Below, one piece after another: positions 54,270 through 63,979 of a DNA stretch of 64,000 bases. This stretch comes from Zygaena filipendulae (taxonomy: Eukaryota > Arthropoda > Insecta > Lepidoptera > Zygaenidae). The DNA lies in NCBI GenBank assembly GCA_907165275.2, contig OU015659.1, positions 7,544,501 through 7,608,500 on the forward strand. The letters run 5' to 3'. The notes below the pieces were generated by a model. The model ran no database searches and was not told the DNA's origin. It saw only the letters and a list, made by a program, of their open reading frames with translations. Position numbers and translations under genes: made by a program. The stretch's first letter is position 1, and each line of letters opens with the position of its first letter.

Positions 54270-56818
54270 GTATGTACGAGTTAAATCTTACAAACGTATG
54301 ATTATGTAAGACACTTATCTGTGCGATTGTTGTGCTGCAGAGACTATTGTGGAGCCTAATCAAAAGAAGTACCCATGGTACCATCAGCAGTTCCGTCGGG
54401 TTCCCACCATCGACCAGTGTTATTCTGACGACGTGGTATGCGATTTCGAAGCTAACCATCAATTCAAACGAGACAGGTTAGTTTTGTGATTAGTCTAATT
54501 GGGAAAAGATACCCGTATCCTAAACTTGCAGTGTGTTTGTTGTTATTTAGAAAACTAATGATTAAATGATGAGTTGAATACTACCTATAAGAAATGAAGG
54601 AAAACAATTTTGAATGATTCTGGAGGCTTTGAGGTAAAGTTATAATAAAACACACTATGTATTTAGTGTCATAATGCATTGAGTACAAATGTATTGAATA
54701 AAAAATTGTTACACAATACTCAGACGAAATAAAAAGTCAAGATGGAGCGCTTTGAACAAAAAAGTGTAGCCGATAAAACTACGCCTCGGCGTGTACATGC
54801 ACAGTTACACGCACACACATATAACGAAACTACGCCTTACCTTGTCAGTCGAGCTATTCCGGCGCGCGGAGTGTCATGCTGTAATAATTCCTATTTTTTA
54901 AAGAAAAAATGCTGAATTCTGTAGTGAGAGGGTGTAAAAACCAATCTTCGAAAAATAAAAAGCAGGATAGAAACACATTTTTAATAAAATATCCATTTTA
55001 TTAATTTATGACAACTTGGAACACAAAACCTCCACAACTTCCATAAGTGTTGCTACTAGAGAGTGTCACAATAGTCCCCGTTTTTTTGGTAAGTTAATGT
55101 GACTTGGAACGTAATGTAACACATTCATTTACCTACTTCAATTTTAACTTTTAATATTCATAAAATTAATGTAAGTGTAAATAGGCGTTAATTTTTATTT
55201 TCCATGTTTTATCATAACGTCGAAACCTATATTTTTAAGGTTCTCGAATATACAACCAAGATATACAACTTAAAAAAATACTAACTTATCCATTTACTTA
55301 TCTATTCATCTTTCTAGAACTTAACAATTTTGGGTAATAAGTTTTCACTGAACGGCAACACTCACTACGAAACCGGCTTCACTTTTTTGTTGACAGCGCT
55401 CCATCTTGAGTTTTTATTTCGTCTGAGACACAATATTTATTTTTTCAATAAAGAAATGGAAAAAGAAAAACAATCATCAATTTCCAGTCTTGTTGCTTGT
55501 GCCTCTATGGTTTTCAACCTGTTAAATTATATGAATTAAATAGGCATTTAAAGAAATACAATTATTGATGAGATATATAAGAATTAAGAATACAAAAAGA
55601 ATGTAAGTGTATAATGGTATAATTTTTAACCGACTTCCAAAAAGGGAGAGGTTCTGCATTCGGCTGTGTTTTTTTCAATGTATATTTACTCGAAGACGGT
55701 TGGACCGATATGGAAAATTCTTTTTTTATTTGAATAGAAATAGAATAGAATAGAAATATATTTATTTACCTACACACCACGACATAAAACAACAAAATAT
55801 ATAACAATAATAAAAAAATAATAATAAAATATTAAACAAACAAAAAAAAACCTTTTAAACGATAAAAAAAAAGAATTCTATAAAATTTTAATGAATACAA
55901 AATACATAAAAGTCGTGGCCTGCGTAAAATGGACCCACTCAGCGTAGATGCTGTGACTCGGGGTGCGAGCCACAGCGCTGGTCTTCCGTGGGCCCAGTTG
56001 GTCAAGGTCACGGACACCACGCCAACTCCGAAAACATAAAAAACATAAAAAAACACACACATAAAAAACTCATTCCGCACACACGCTTCTCCATAACCCC
56101 CGGACCAAATCGCTCAACTCCCAGTTATCCCAGTTGGTCCCATTGCCACCAAGTCAGAATCTGATGATCGGATCTTGGAGAAATCAGGGGAACTCTTCAA
56201 AAATTATAGGCACACCTATAGGGATTTGGTCCCAATATATTAATGACTAAAGGTATAATTTTATAATCTTTAGTCATTAACATATTAGGACCACTGCACT
56301 TAACCAAGAAATAAATCACTGATGCTACCCTAAGCATACTCATTTTGTAGGTGCTTTAACTATGATTTTAGCCATTACCTCCAGGCCACATGCTTCAGGT
56401 ATGATTTTTCCTAGTGTTAGGAATGCTAATATCTAATCTAATAAGTAAAGTATAAATTCATACCAAGTTGTTAAATAAAATTGTTACTAACAACTCCAGG
56501 GCTGTTGATTCTGAGATCTTGACCATACTGGTTCAGCGATATGAGGACTGCATGACATATGAGCACCCAGACCATCACTCTCCATGTAAACCACTATGGG
56601 AGAAATACAAAGAGGCCGAGGAAGCCTGGTTCATTAAATGTAAGTTTGCTTATACAACTAGTCTTTCAATGAGTTACAGAATCAGAAATACTAGGACTAT
56701 TATTTTTACAGATGGTGATCTAGGAGCCTATGCAGATGCTAGAAAATGTTACATGAAGCAGAAACATCGTATGATTTGGGAAAGGCGTCATGGACCACTC
56801 TCCTCACTGACCAAGTGA
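54173..56818 (+). CDS. NDUFB10: NADH dehydrogenase [ubiquinone] 1 beta subcomplex subunit 10 (PDSW), complete
   Basis: Exons 54173-54269, 54341-54476, 56500-56639, 56712-56818; all introns GT-AG, phases 1, 2, 1; 480 nt, 159 residues. It is an accessory subunit of mitochondrial complex I, on the intermembrane-space side of the membrane arm (family knowledge). Visible: DALYNTIDAPVTWFRE near the N-terminus, paired cysteines Cys59/Cys66 and Cys95/Cys107 for disulfides, plus Cys137, and the basic tail KHRMIWERRHGP. Length is close to that of other animal PDSW proteins. ATG context is AAAAAAATGG. There is no cleaved targeting sequence, as expected for the family. Polyadenylation signals follow at about 56907 and 56944. 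Confidence 0.96.
54341..54476 (+). CDS. NDUFB10: NDUFB10 exon 2
   Basis: Acceptor gtgctgcag. Encodes ETIVEPNQKKYPWYHQQF, then CYSDDVVCDFEANHQFKRDR with the first Cys pair. The donor AG/gttagt opens a 2-kb intron that carries the P-type element. Confidence 0.95.
54719..55427. mobile_element. P-element-type non-autonomous DNA transposon, 709 bp
   Basis: Ends begin CTCAGACGAAATAAAAA on both strands; the inverted repeats run ~54 bases with a few mismatches (shared aagatggagcgct, aacaaaaaagtg, agccg). A perfect 8-bp duplication ACACAATA flanks it (54711-54718 and 55428-55435). The 8-bp duplication and a THAP-like start inside fit the P superfamily; hAT also makes 8-bp duplications. No transposase core is present. 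Inserted in NDUFB10 intron 2. Confidence 0.85.
54909..55004 (+). pseudogene. THAP-like N-terminal remnant of a transposase
   Basis: A 31-codon frame includes VVRGCKNQSSKNKKQ and then FLIKYPF. The order G-C-x-N ... F-x-x-x-P-x is that of the start of THAP zinc fingers, which begin P-type transposases. The first zinc-binding Cys is not seen (Ser in its place) and the frame stops right after. Short, so suggestive only. Confidence 0.45.
55627..55735 (+). repeat. ACCGACTTCCAAAAA repeat fragment
   Basis: ttaaccgacttccaaaaagg, then ggttctgcattcggctgtg. A very common lepidopteran repeat end; reverse copies at 39413-39466 and 45628-45680. Confidence 0.8.
55735..56095 (-). mobile_element. Probable LINE 3' UTR
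   Basis: The left end is a minus-strand tail rich in AAATATATTTCTATTC; the body includes a GC-richer block (55905-56040) and A-rich stretches. Overlapping short open frames look non-coding. In NDUFB10 intron 2. Confidence 0.4.
56150..56232 (-). repeat. Inverted fragment related to the 38866-39400 repeat
   Basis: Contains ctgatgatcggatcttggag and taggcacacctataggga, the reverse complement of the 39240-39310 block. It lies in NDUFB10 intron 2. Confidence 0.75.
56500..56639 (+). CDS. NDUFB10: NDUFB10 exon 3
   Basis: Acceptor aactccag. Encodes AVDSEILTILVQRYEDC, then the twin-Cys stretch to SPCKPLWEKYKEAEEAW. The donor t/gtaagt leaves phase 1. Confidence 0.95.
56712..56818 (+). CDS. NDUFB10: NDUFB10 exon 4
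   Basis: Acceptor atttttacag after a 72-bp intron. Encodes GDLGAYADARKCYMKQKHR and the end SSLTK with TGA at 56816-56818. Confidence 0.95.
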
Positions 56819-56904
56819 TTTAGTTATTGAAAAATTTGTTCTTGAATTTAAGTCAATATTTGTTTGTAGTTGTTTATGTAAACATTATCTAATCCAATTG
56901 TTTT

Positions 56905-56950
56905 TAATAAATTTAATCTGTATGAAGTTTCTTACAGTAATCAATAAATA
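56905..56950 (+). terminator. NDUFB10 polyadenylation signals
   Basis: AATAAA occurs at about 56907 (in ttttaataaatttaa) and again at about 56944 (in tcaataaataagc), 90-130 bases after the stop codon. Confidence 0.6.
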
Positions 56951-56969
56951 AGCAAGTCACATTAGGAAA

Positions 56970-56995
56970 ATATCATTTATTTTTCCAACACTACA
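56970..56995 (-). terminator. Possible MARF1 polyadenylation signal
   Basis: Plus-strand TTTATT near 56974 reads AATAAA on the minus strand, about 2.2 kb past the proposed MARF1 stop. If used, the two convergent transcripts end only tens of bases apart. Confidence 0.35.
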
Positions 56996-59238
56996 TTTAT
57001 TTTCATGCAATACTGACTCGACATTAGATTGATATTTTCATACATTGATTTTGGACTAATAATGTACTACAATAAGAAAGTGATCACAGAATTTATGGAG
57101 ATGTAAGATTTTTTTTGCCTTTTTAATATTAGCATCTAAAATTTCACTTACATAACTTGGAAATAAGAACTTAGATCTATCTTACCTTTACAATTTTTTT
57201 TGATATTGGTCATAAAAAATAAAAACAACATAACCTTAACAATACTTACTTAATTGTATTTCATATTTGAAGTCTAATGAAAATTTATATTTTTTTTTTT
57301 TTTTTGGACATATTATCACCAATTGGTCTCTAACCTAGATCTTGTACGAAATGCAGACTGGCAGTGTAACTATATCTCATCCAACATACACTTCGATACA
57401 CACAATATATAGAACCTACTTACATTCTTTGCTTTAATGAATTTTTTGTTCTCCCTTCATCTCATATCAAAGTTCCACATCAACAAATATTTTCTACAAC
57501 AATGATTTTCCACATGTTCATTTCACGTTCATTATGTTCTGTACTTTACATAATTATTTGTAACACGACAGACTTATGTACACTATATACATAGTACATT
57601 TAATTATTTGTTATTATTATCATAACATAATATGGCAGAGAATATTCCGATGATAGTATAATACACATGGTGTTTTTTATAGATCGAATAAATACATGCT
57701 TTAAAAAAATAATGTTATACATAAAAATGACTACGAAAAACCGTTATATGGAGTTATGCTGTAACATAAATAAATCCATGCCATACAATTAGAAAAGGGT
57801 AGACGGATAAATATCCAAGGTTAATCCAACCATTTATTTCAAAACTACCCACTCTTGATAAGTATTATTAGATGCGTAACGTATAATTCTGAATTCGTAA
57901 ATAAAAAAAAAAATCATAATTTTTTGTATAAAAAATAAAATAGATATTAACAAAATAATATTGTTATTAACAAATAAATACAATATCTACATACTAATTA
58001 TAAGTAACTAGTTTTACAATAGCAATTATTTTGATCACAAATAGCTTTGGAAGAAACTAATGTCAGTCTTTATTTAACATATTTTGGACTAACAATTTCT
58101 TTAAAGTAAAAGAAGTTTATCAGAAAAATTGCACATTTTATTGCATTTTTAATTAAAGTATTTTGTATACGTAAATGTCTTAATAACGATGTACTTGCTA
58201 TTAATTCATTGCCAAGATTTATAAATACGTCATAATTATAATATGTTCATGTGGAACTTCGATGTAACTATGTGTGAAACGACGCGAGGCGCCGGGAAGA
58301 AATGGTCACCATCGCACCACAGCCGCGAGCACTCGACTACAGAAGCAATGGGGGCGATTCTGCCCGTTTTCGAAACTAACAAAATTCTTGACAATTCAGT
58401 GCTGCAATCAAATTAGTATTTTGAAATTATATGTATATTTTTTTTATTTCTGAAGGCGTCTTCTTTAGCTTTGTTTATAAATTATTAATTGATACCTATA
58501 TGTACTTTTGTTTAAATATATGTAGGTATGTACTTTTGTTTAAATATAGATATGTACTTAACTAATTTGTCTTTGTTGCGCATGTTGTAGTACTTAACGT
58601 GTACTACAACTACAACAAATCTAAATAGATGCTTAAATACACATCCACACGTAACACTCTCATAGAACTTTCAAAATACGAACTCTATTTCGGTACTGAT
58701 TTTCCAGAGAGGTTTGATTTCGATAGGAGAATGACAACATCGCCCCCAGTGTATAAACTTATCACTATAAAATATTTTATAAAAACATTTGAACATCTGT
58801 ATAATTGACTCAAATATTATTATAGTAAATAATTAGGTCTTAAAATTCTATTCAGTTTCATTATGTATCATTCTTATGAGTAAAATCTTAAACTATGCAA
58901 ATTCGAACTGGTGAGACCTAATAGGAAAATTATATTAATTCTAAACCTACATTAGTAACAATAATTAAGATATAAATATTTAAAACAAAACGAGCAGTGC
59001 CATATACTGGAGATCAAAATACATATATTAAGTAGATAGAAATATTATTTTGACAAATCAACAGTTGATAATGATCATTGTACTCTGATCGGACATTCGA
59101 AAAATGTTATATGTGCACAATAAATAATGGGAAACGACCTCACTGGCGTACTTCGCTTTGCGTTCGGTTCGTACGGCGCGCGGCGCGCGGCGCTCCGCAC
59201 CGGCTCAACGAGAACATTTATCATGTTTCAGCCCTTCG
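56990..59238 (-). other. Probable MARF1 3' UTR
   Basis: About 2.2 kb, AT-rich, free of the repeat families that fill neighbouring intergenic DNA, lying between the proposed MARF1 stop and the convergent NDUFB10 end. Lack of transposons suggests transcribed, constrained sequence. A GC-richer patch at 58263-58400 is open on the minus strand. No other gene was recognised. Confidence 0.45.
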
Positions 59239-59366
59239 TTACAAGTTTAAAACTAAGAATAAAAATAATGTTTCCATGTCAAAAAGTAAAACTAAACGAA
59301 AGACTAACCCGAGTTTTGGACACCGATGGTTCGCTGCCCTAAATTCAGGTGAATCCTTCAGCAGTC
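59239..59366 (-). CDS. MARF1: Proposed MARF1 terminal exon
   Basis: A strong pyrimidine tract and acceptor (ttgctgctggtttag) precede an exon that completes the split codon in the right phase and reads LLKDSPEFRAANHRCPKLG before a hydrophobic tail and TAA at 59239-59241. The first ~20 residues look coding; the hydrophobic end is AT-rich and may be a lineage-specific extension. A weaker alternative acceptor at 59203 is also phase-compatible. Confidence 0.6.
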
Positions 59367-62300
59367 CTAAACCAGCAGCAAGGAAAGACTAAAACACGAG
59401 AAAAAGTAAAAGATAACAATATATATGATCAAAATAACAATATTGTCAACAAAAACAAAAATAATAATTGTAAATTTATAAAATCATATTAACTAGACAA
59501 TAACTAGAATAGCATCGAAACAATCGTGGTGTCAAGTCGATCGGGGCAATCATATTCAATGCTCTCACATCATAACATATCTGAATTTGGGCGATCAATA
59601 ACATTTTACGAATGCACACAATATGATGAACTAATGTTACTTAACCTAAAAAAACACACAAAAATATAGCCCATCCAAATATTATTGTAATTGTCATCAC
59701 ATTAATTAGGACACTTTGATTAATCTAATGATAAAATTCGTTGGCACACCTGGTCCCCGTCGCGCGGTCGGCTGACGCGGACAACATGCAACTTTTGTTT
59801 CTAACAGCGATAAAACGGAGAGGAATGTAACATCTCACGGCAGGTTTGTCGCGCCGCTTTATATCGCATCGAACTGCGCCGCCAGACGAGTGCGACCTTA
59901 AATGATGACGTATTTCATAAAAAATAAAATATACAATACAATGAGACATTTTATTGACGCCCACGAGATAATTAACGGCGATAAATCCTATTATTATAAA
60001 TGCGAAAGCGAGTTTGTCTGCTACGCTTTTATGCCATAACTACTCAACCGATCATCATGAAATACGCATCAACGTTTTCAGAGGTACAAAAAAGAGCATA
60101 GGGTGAAACCGCGGGGAACAGCTAGTATTATTATCAAACAAATTAAAAGTTTTTTTTTTAGGTTTATCATGTGCTAGCTGTCCCCGCGGCTTCACACGCG
60201 GTAATTTCGGAGTTCCCGTGGGAATTTCAGGATAAAAATTACCCTATGTCACTCGTCCTGACTGACATAATATGTAGGTACGGTAGTCCTTACCGTAGCT
60301 TCCTGTAAGTGAAAGAATTTTCAAAAAATTGTCCAGTAGATCCAGAGATTAGACATAGACAACATAATATTATGTAGATCCCCTACAACGTCACAAACTC
60401 ACAAACTTTACATCTATAATATTAATATAGATAATAGCAGGTACTCATGACAACAAAACAAACAATCAAGGAGTTCCAGTGGCTGTCTTCCGCTTCTCTC
60501 TTCAGACCCTCATCCATCTTCATTATAATATGGAAAGTGCACATGGCAACAGTACAAACTAGCTCAAATTGTATTGACCAACCACCATGGAACTACAGTC
60601 CTCCATCATCAGATTAGCTCGATGGTACAATAACATTGAATTATTACCAAACTTATATACAACGTGTTAATGAATTAACTGAAAACTAGAAAGTAGTTTG
60701 CTTAGAATCAACTAGCGAGTCGATCGCACTATGTTTTAATATTATTAAAACATAGTGTAGTATATTTTATTAGCCCATGTCTAAATTATTTATAATACAA
60801 TATTTGGCGCGTACGCCGCCCGCAGCAAAAAATTAGAACCGGTAGGCGCGGGCGTAGCGTTCGGAATTTCGTAGATATATCACCTCCTAACTAATGTTGA
60901 ATAACTTTTAAAGTATAAATTTTTTGGACATAAAATATATTTTAATCATTTTATTGTTTATTTACTTAAATGGGGTGTATCAGGTTTTCAGTTAATTCAT
61001 TAACACGTTGTATAAGTACGCCAAATCATCTCAATCGGATACCAGATAGTGTTTGATTTTTTTTTGCAAATTTAAAAACTGACAATCTATTGTAAAGACT
61101 GATAAATCGCAGGGAACATGCGAAATTGAGTTTGTTTGTCGCGTTTGTTTGTTTATTTGTTTGTTACGTTTTCACGCCTTAACGGCTAATCCGATCATCA
61201 TGAAATTTTACATACCCGTTGTCAGGGATACAGGGAAGTATATAGGGTAGTTTTTATCTCGGGATTCCCGCGGGAACTCCGAATTATCGCGGGTGAAACC
61301 GTGGGGAACAGCTAGTATTTTATAATGATCATAAAGCATTCAGTCGTTTATTTTGCTACTTCAACAATTCACTTTTTTGTATTTATGTTCAATGTCGAAG
61401 AGAATATAAATAAATGTTGCTTACGTTTTTCCTGAGTGAGCAATGCTGTTGGAACAGGCAGTGCACTTGCCGGGGGAGAGCTCCAAATATCGGTCGACGG
61501 AGAATCGAACACACGAGAACCCTGAGATAACACAATACATCCTTACATATTATAAAACAAAGGTCGCCGCGTCTGTCTGTCTCTTCCCGATAAACTAAAA
61601 AACTACTGAACGGATGTTCATGCGGTTTTCACTAATAGCCTTCCTCTTGAATCACTATATAGTGATTTAAAAGGACGGTTTATACGTATCGTTTATCCTG
61701 GAATTCCCGCGGGAACTCCGATATTACCACGGGTGGAACCTCCGGGGAAAGCCAGTGCGAAATAAAGACGCATGACTCACGCGGTGACTCATGCATGCGT
61801 ATACATATAGGTGACCCCACCTATGTATATGTATACGCATGCATAAGCCACCGCGTCAATGTCGGAATTTCTTCGTGAAATGAGCAGTGTAGCCTGTGTC
61901 CTCCAAGATCTCCAACAGCGATGTTACTCGTAAATACACCAAAAAGCTGTTCCCCGCGGTTTTATCCACGAAAATTTGAAGATTATCTAGGAAATATTTT
62001 TTTTTGATAAAAAAATTTCTTATGTTACTCAAGGTAAACAATCGCGGACTGACTACCATCAGTTGAACATTTACTTGTAGGTGAAAACTTTATTGCTTTA
62101 AATGCTCATGAGTTTATCCATATTAAAACTTAAATACTTCGAAAAAAAAAACAAAATTATAATGATCACCTTCTGTCCGGGCGGCGTGTCGTAGACGGAG
62201 TAGTCGTCGTGCGCGGGCCGCTCGGCGCAGCGCGGCACGGCCAGCCCCGCGCGCAGCGACCAGCGCCCGCCCGCCTCCGCGAACACGGCGCCGTGCTGCT

Positions 62301-63979
62301 GCAGGAACTGCGACACCGACTCCAGCCCTGCGCACCCACAACACATATACATTCATAGCCTATCGCACGCTACAACTATTCGACACTAACCGTCTCGAAG
62401 AAGCATTGAAATATTCAGACTCGTCAATCGTCATGCACGGACGACTTTCAACAAATTGTGTGAAACGTTCGCTCATGGTTCAATGCTTCACTTCGAACCG
62501 GGTGTCGCGCCGTCCGCGCCCGGCCCCTTCATTACCTAGTTCTTCGCAAGGGAACGTCGGCTCGTATCTGTTCTTGTACTCGACGAATATATCGAGCTCG
62601 GGCAGCGGGCGCGCGGCGTCCGCGAGTATCTGCGCGACGCGCCACACGGTGCGCCAGGCGGGCGTGAGGCGCACGTGCCGCTCGGCCAGCGTGAGCACGC
62701 CGGCCGCCGCCAGCGCGTCCAGCTCGGGCTCGGCGCCGCCCAGCCGCCGGCACGCCGCCGCGAAGTAGTCGCGCGTGGAGCCGCGCGCCGCCACGCTGCG
62801 GTCGGCGGACAGCGCCGCGCACGCGACCAGCGCGCCCGCCGCCCAGCCGGGCGCGTCGGGCGGCGGGCGCACCACGCCGCCGACCACGCTGCCGCCCGCC
62901 GCGCGCACCAGCCCCGCCACGGTGTGCGCGCCCAGCGCGTCCGGCAGCGGCGCCGCGCCGTACAGCGCCGCGTACCGCGCGGGGAACTCGCCGAGCGGCA
63001 CCGGCCCGAGCGCGCGCAGCCGCCGCGCCATCACCGCGCGCGCCGCCCGCCCCGCGAGCCGCACGCTGCGCTCGCCGCCGCGCTCCGGGTGCACGCTCAC
63101 CGCGTCCGGGATCAGCTCGAACAGCTCCGCCAGCTTCACGCACCCGTAGTGGGCGACGCGCAGCTGCCGCTCGAAGTGCGCGTGGTAGGCGGGCACGAAG
63201 CGCGAGAACTCGATGCGCAGGTTGGGCGTGTAGCAGAGCAGCTCGACCGCCTGCACGGCGAACTGCACGGTGCGCGCGCGCTCCTCGGGCGTGGGCGTGC
63301 GGCGCGGCAGCGAGACCGCGCCGTCGGCCGACAGCGCCACCGCGTGCGGGCCCACGCGCTGCATCAGCTCGCCGAACGTGCACACGCCGTAGTCGGCCGG
63401 CGAGAACCGCCGCCCGAACGTCGTCTGGTACAGCTGGGGGATGTCGTGCGGGAACACGGCGCGCCCCGGCTGCGCCTTCAGCAGCTTCACCAAGTCGGCG
63501 GTCCAGCGCCGGCTCTGAGCCGCCGCGGATATGGTGATGAGACGCGACGACCCCGACCCGAGGACCTGACGCCGAGGCAACGACAAGAGTTACGAAAAAA
63601 ACTAAACATAATCGAATTTGTTTGGTATTTGCATCTTGACTCACCACAATAGTATTGCTCAGAACGGCAAGTAAATCTGGCAGCTTTGTGAATCCATAGT
63701 CGGCCACGCGGCACTGTCGGCCGAAGTAGTGATGGTAGGACGGGATGAGCCTGCGTCACAAACGGCACCGATTATTACAGCACGCGAAACGCTTGGGCAT
63801 TCCTCCAGTTAAATGTGCGCGATGTGAGGGCAGCAGCGCGTACTTGCTGAAGGGCAGCGTGCAGCGCGGCGCGGCGCGCAGCAGGTCCACCAGCTCGCGC
63901 TCGAACAGCGCCAGCATGGGCTCGAGCGCGGGCGCCGTGCGCGGCCGCTCGCTCGACGCGCTCGCGCGGGAACTGTCGC
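59239..63979 (-). CDS. MARF1: MARF1 (limkain-b1) homologue, LOTUS-repeat C-terminal part; 5' end outside the window
   Basis: Exons (minus, 5' to 3'): 63979-63844, 63750-63645, 63514-62536, 62327-62170, 61521-61425, 59366-59239; all GT-AG and phase-consistent, about 534 codons in view. The product is a cytoplasmic RNA regulator; in the family an N-terminal NYN nuclease and RRMs (off-window here) precede LOTUS/OST-HTH domains. LOTUS 1 spans exons 1-2 (LALFERELVDLLRAAPRC ... FTKLPDLLAVL); LOTUS 2 and 3 are in the large exon (WTADLVKLLKAQPGRAVFP ... and VQAVELLCYTPNLRIEFSRF ...); a weaker fourth (RAVMARRLRALGPVPLGEF) and a possible fifth (VAQILADAARPLPELDIF to LESVSQFLQQHGAVF) follow. The big exon is extremely GC-rich with Ala/Arg drift. 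The last exon is the least certain part. Confidence 0.92.
59986..60126 (+). mobile_element. Family A element, forward, internally deleted
   Basis: tcctattattataaatgcga to gcggggaacagctagtatt, missing the ggaattcccgcggg block. Confidence 0.82.
60170..60433 (-). mobile_element. Family C element, reverse
   Basis: gctagctgtccccgcggctt to cacaaactcacaaactttac...taatatagata. In the last MARF1 intron. Confidence 0.8.
60656..61014. mobile_element. MITE with perfect 31-bp terminal inverted repeats, copy 2
   Basis: Same family and orientation as 7282-7636, with the same ends and GC-rich core. It differs by point changes and by a local rearrangement that makes a 15-bp hairpin at 60727-60757 (cactatgttttaata, one base, inverse). 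Lies in the last MARF1 intron. Confidence 0.92.
61114..61316 (+). mobile_element. Family A element, forward, in a MARF1 intron
   Basis: aacatgcgaaattgagtttg to gtggggaacagctagtatt, 110 bases from the penultimate MARF1 exon. Confidence 0.85.
61425..61521 (-). CDS. MARF1: MARF1 penultimate exon
   Basis: Acceptor gttatctcag, donor C/gtaagc. Encodes GSRVFDSPSTDIWSSPPA, then SALPVPTALLTQEK; a Ser/Pro-rich, probably disordered tail. In phase with the exon before (0) and after (1). Confidence 0.88.
61555..61756 (+). mobile_element. Family D-like short element, forward
   Basis: gtctgtctgtctcttcccga, aaactactgaacggatgttc, ggaattcccgcgggaactcc and a gccagt end. In a MARF1 intron. Confidence 0.75.
61780..61855. 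repeat. 30-base inverted repeat in a MARF1 intron
   Basis: Left arm cgcggtgactcatgcatgcg..., right arm ...cgcatgcataagccaccgcg; 28 of 30 pairs match, 16-base loop. Confidence 0.9.
62170..62327 (-). CDS. MARF1: MARF1 exon after the LOTUS array
   Basis: Acceptor gtgcgcag, donor AAG/gtgatc. The split Gly codon is followed by LESVSQFLQQHGAVFAEAG, then WSLRAGLAVPRCAERP and DDYSVYDTPPGQK. It may complete a fifth LOTUS-like unit begun at the end of the large exon. Confidence 0.9.
62536..63514 (-). CDS. MARF1: MARF1 large exon with LOTUS domains 2-4
   Basis: 979 bases, acceptor gcggctcag, donor CTAG/gtaatg. LOTUS 2 begins WTADLVKLLK and includes SPADYGVCTFGELMQRV; LOTUS 3 begins FAVQAVELLCYTPN and includes YGCVKLAELFELIPDAV. 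A long Ala/Arg/Gly-rich stretch with a degenerate fourth unit follows, ending VEYKNRYEPTFPCEEL. Third codon positions are almost always G or C. Long open frames in other frames and on the plus strand are shadows of this composition. Confidence 0.94.
63645..63750 (-). CDS. MARF1: MARF1 exon: second half of the first LOTUS domain
   Basis: Acceptor gtgacgcag, donor gtgagt. Encodes LIPSYHHYFGRQCRVADYG and FTKLPDLLAVLSNTIV, the standard LOTUS pattern F-x-x-x-Y-x-x-x-F-G-x-x-x-x-x-x-x-Y-G-F-x-K-L. Confidence 0.93.
63844..63979 (-). CDS. MARF1: MARF1 exon: first half of a LOTUS domain
   Basis: Acceptor gtctggcag, donor AA/gtacgc. An Arg/Ser/Pro-rich linker leads into MLALFERELVDLLRAAPRC and TLPFS; the split Lys codon is completed by the next exon. 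Confidence 0.88.

Noticed and set aside
59063..59203. Alternative MARF1 terminal exon after the acceptor at 59203
   Set aside because: Phase-compatible but with a weaker pyrimidine tract, and it lies beyond the stop of the better candidate at 59239-59366.
61856..61935. Open minus-strand stretch (VTSLLEILEDTGYTAHF) considered as an extra MARF1 exon
   Set aside because: The exons on both sides already join in phase; no convincing acceptor and donor pair, and a short repeat fragment overlaps its 5' side.
62532..63707. Long alternative frames across the MARF1 exon, including 391 codons on the minus strand and 325 on the plus strand
   Set aside because: They are products of the GC-rich composition; only one minus frame has LOTUS motifs, correct splice sites and matching phases.
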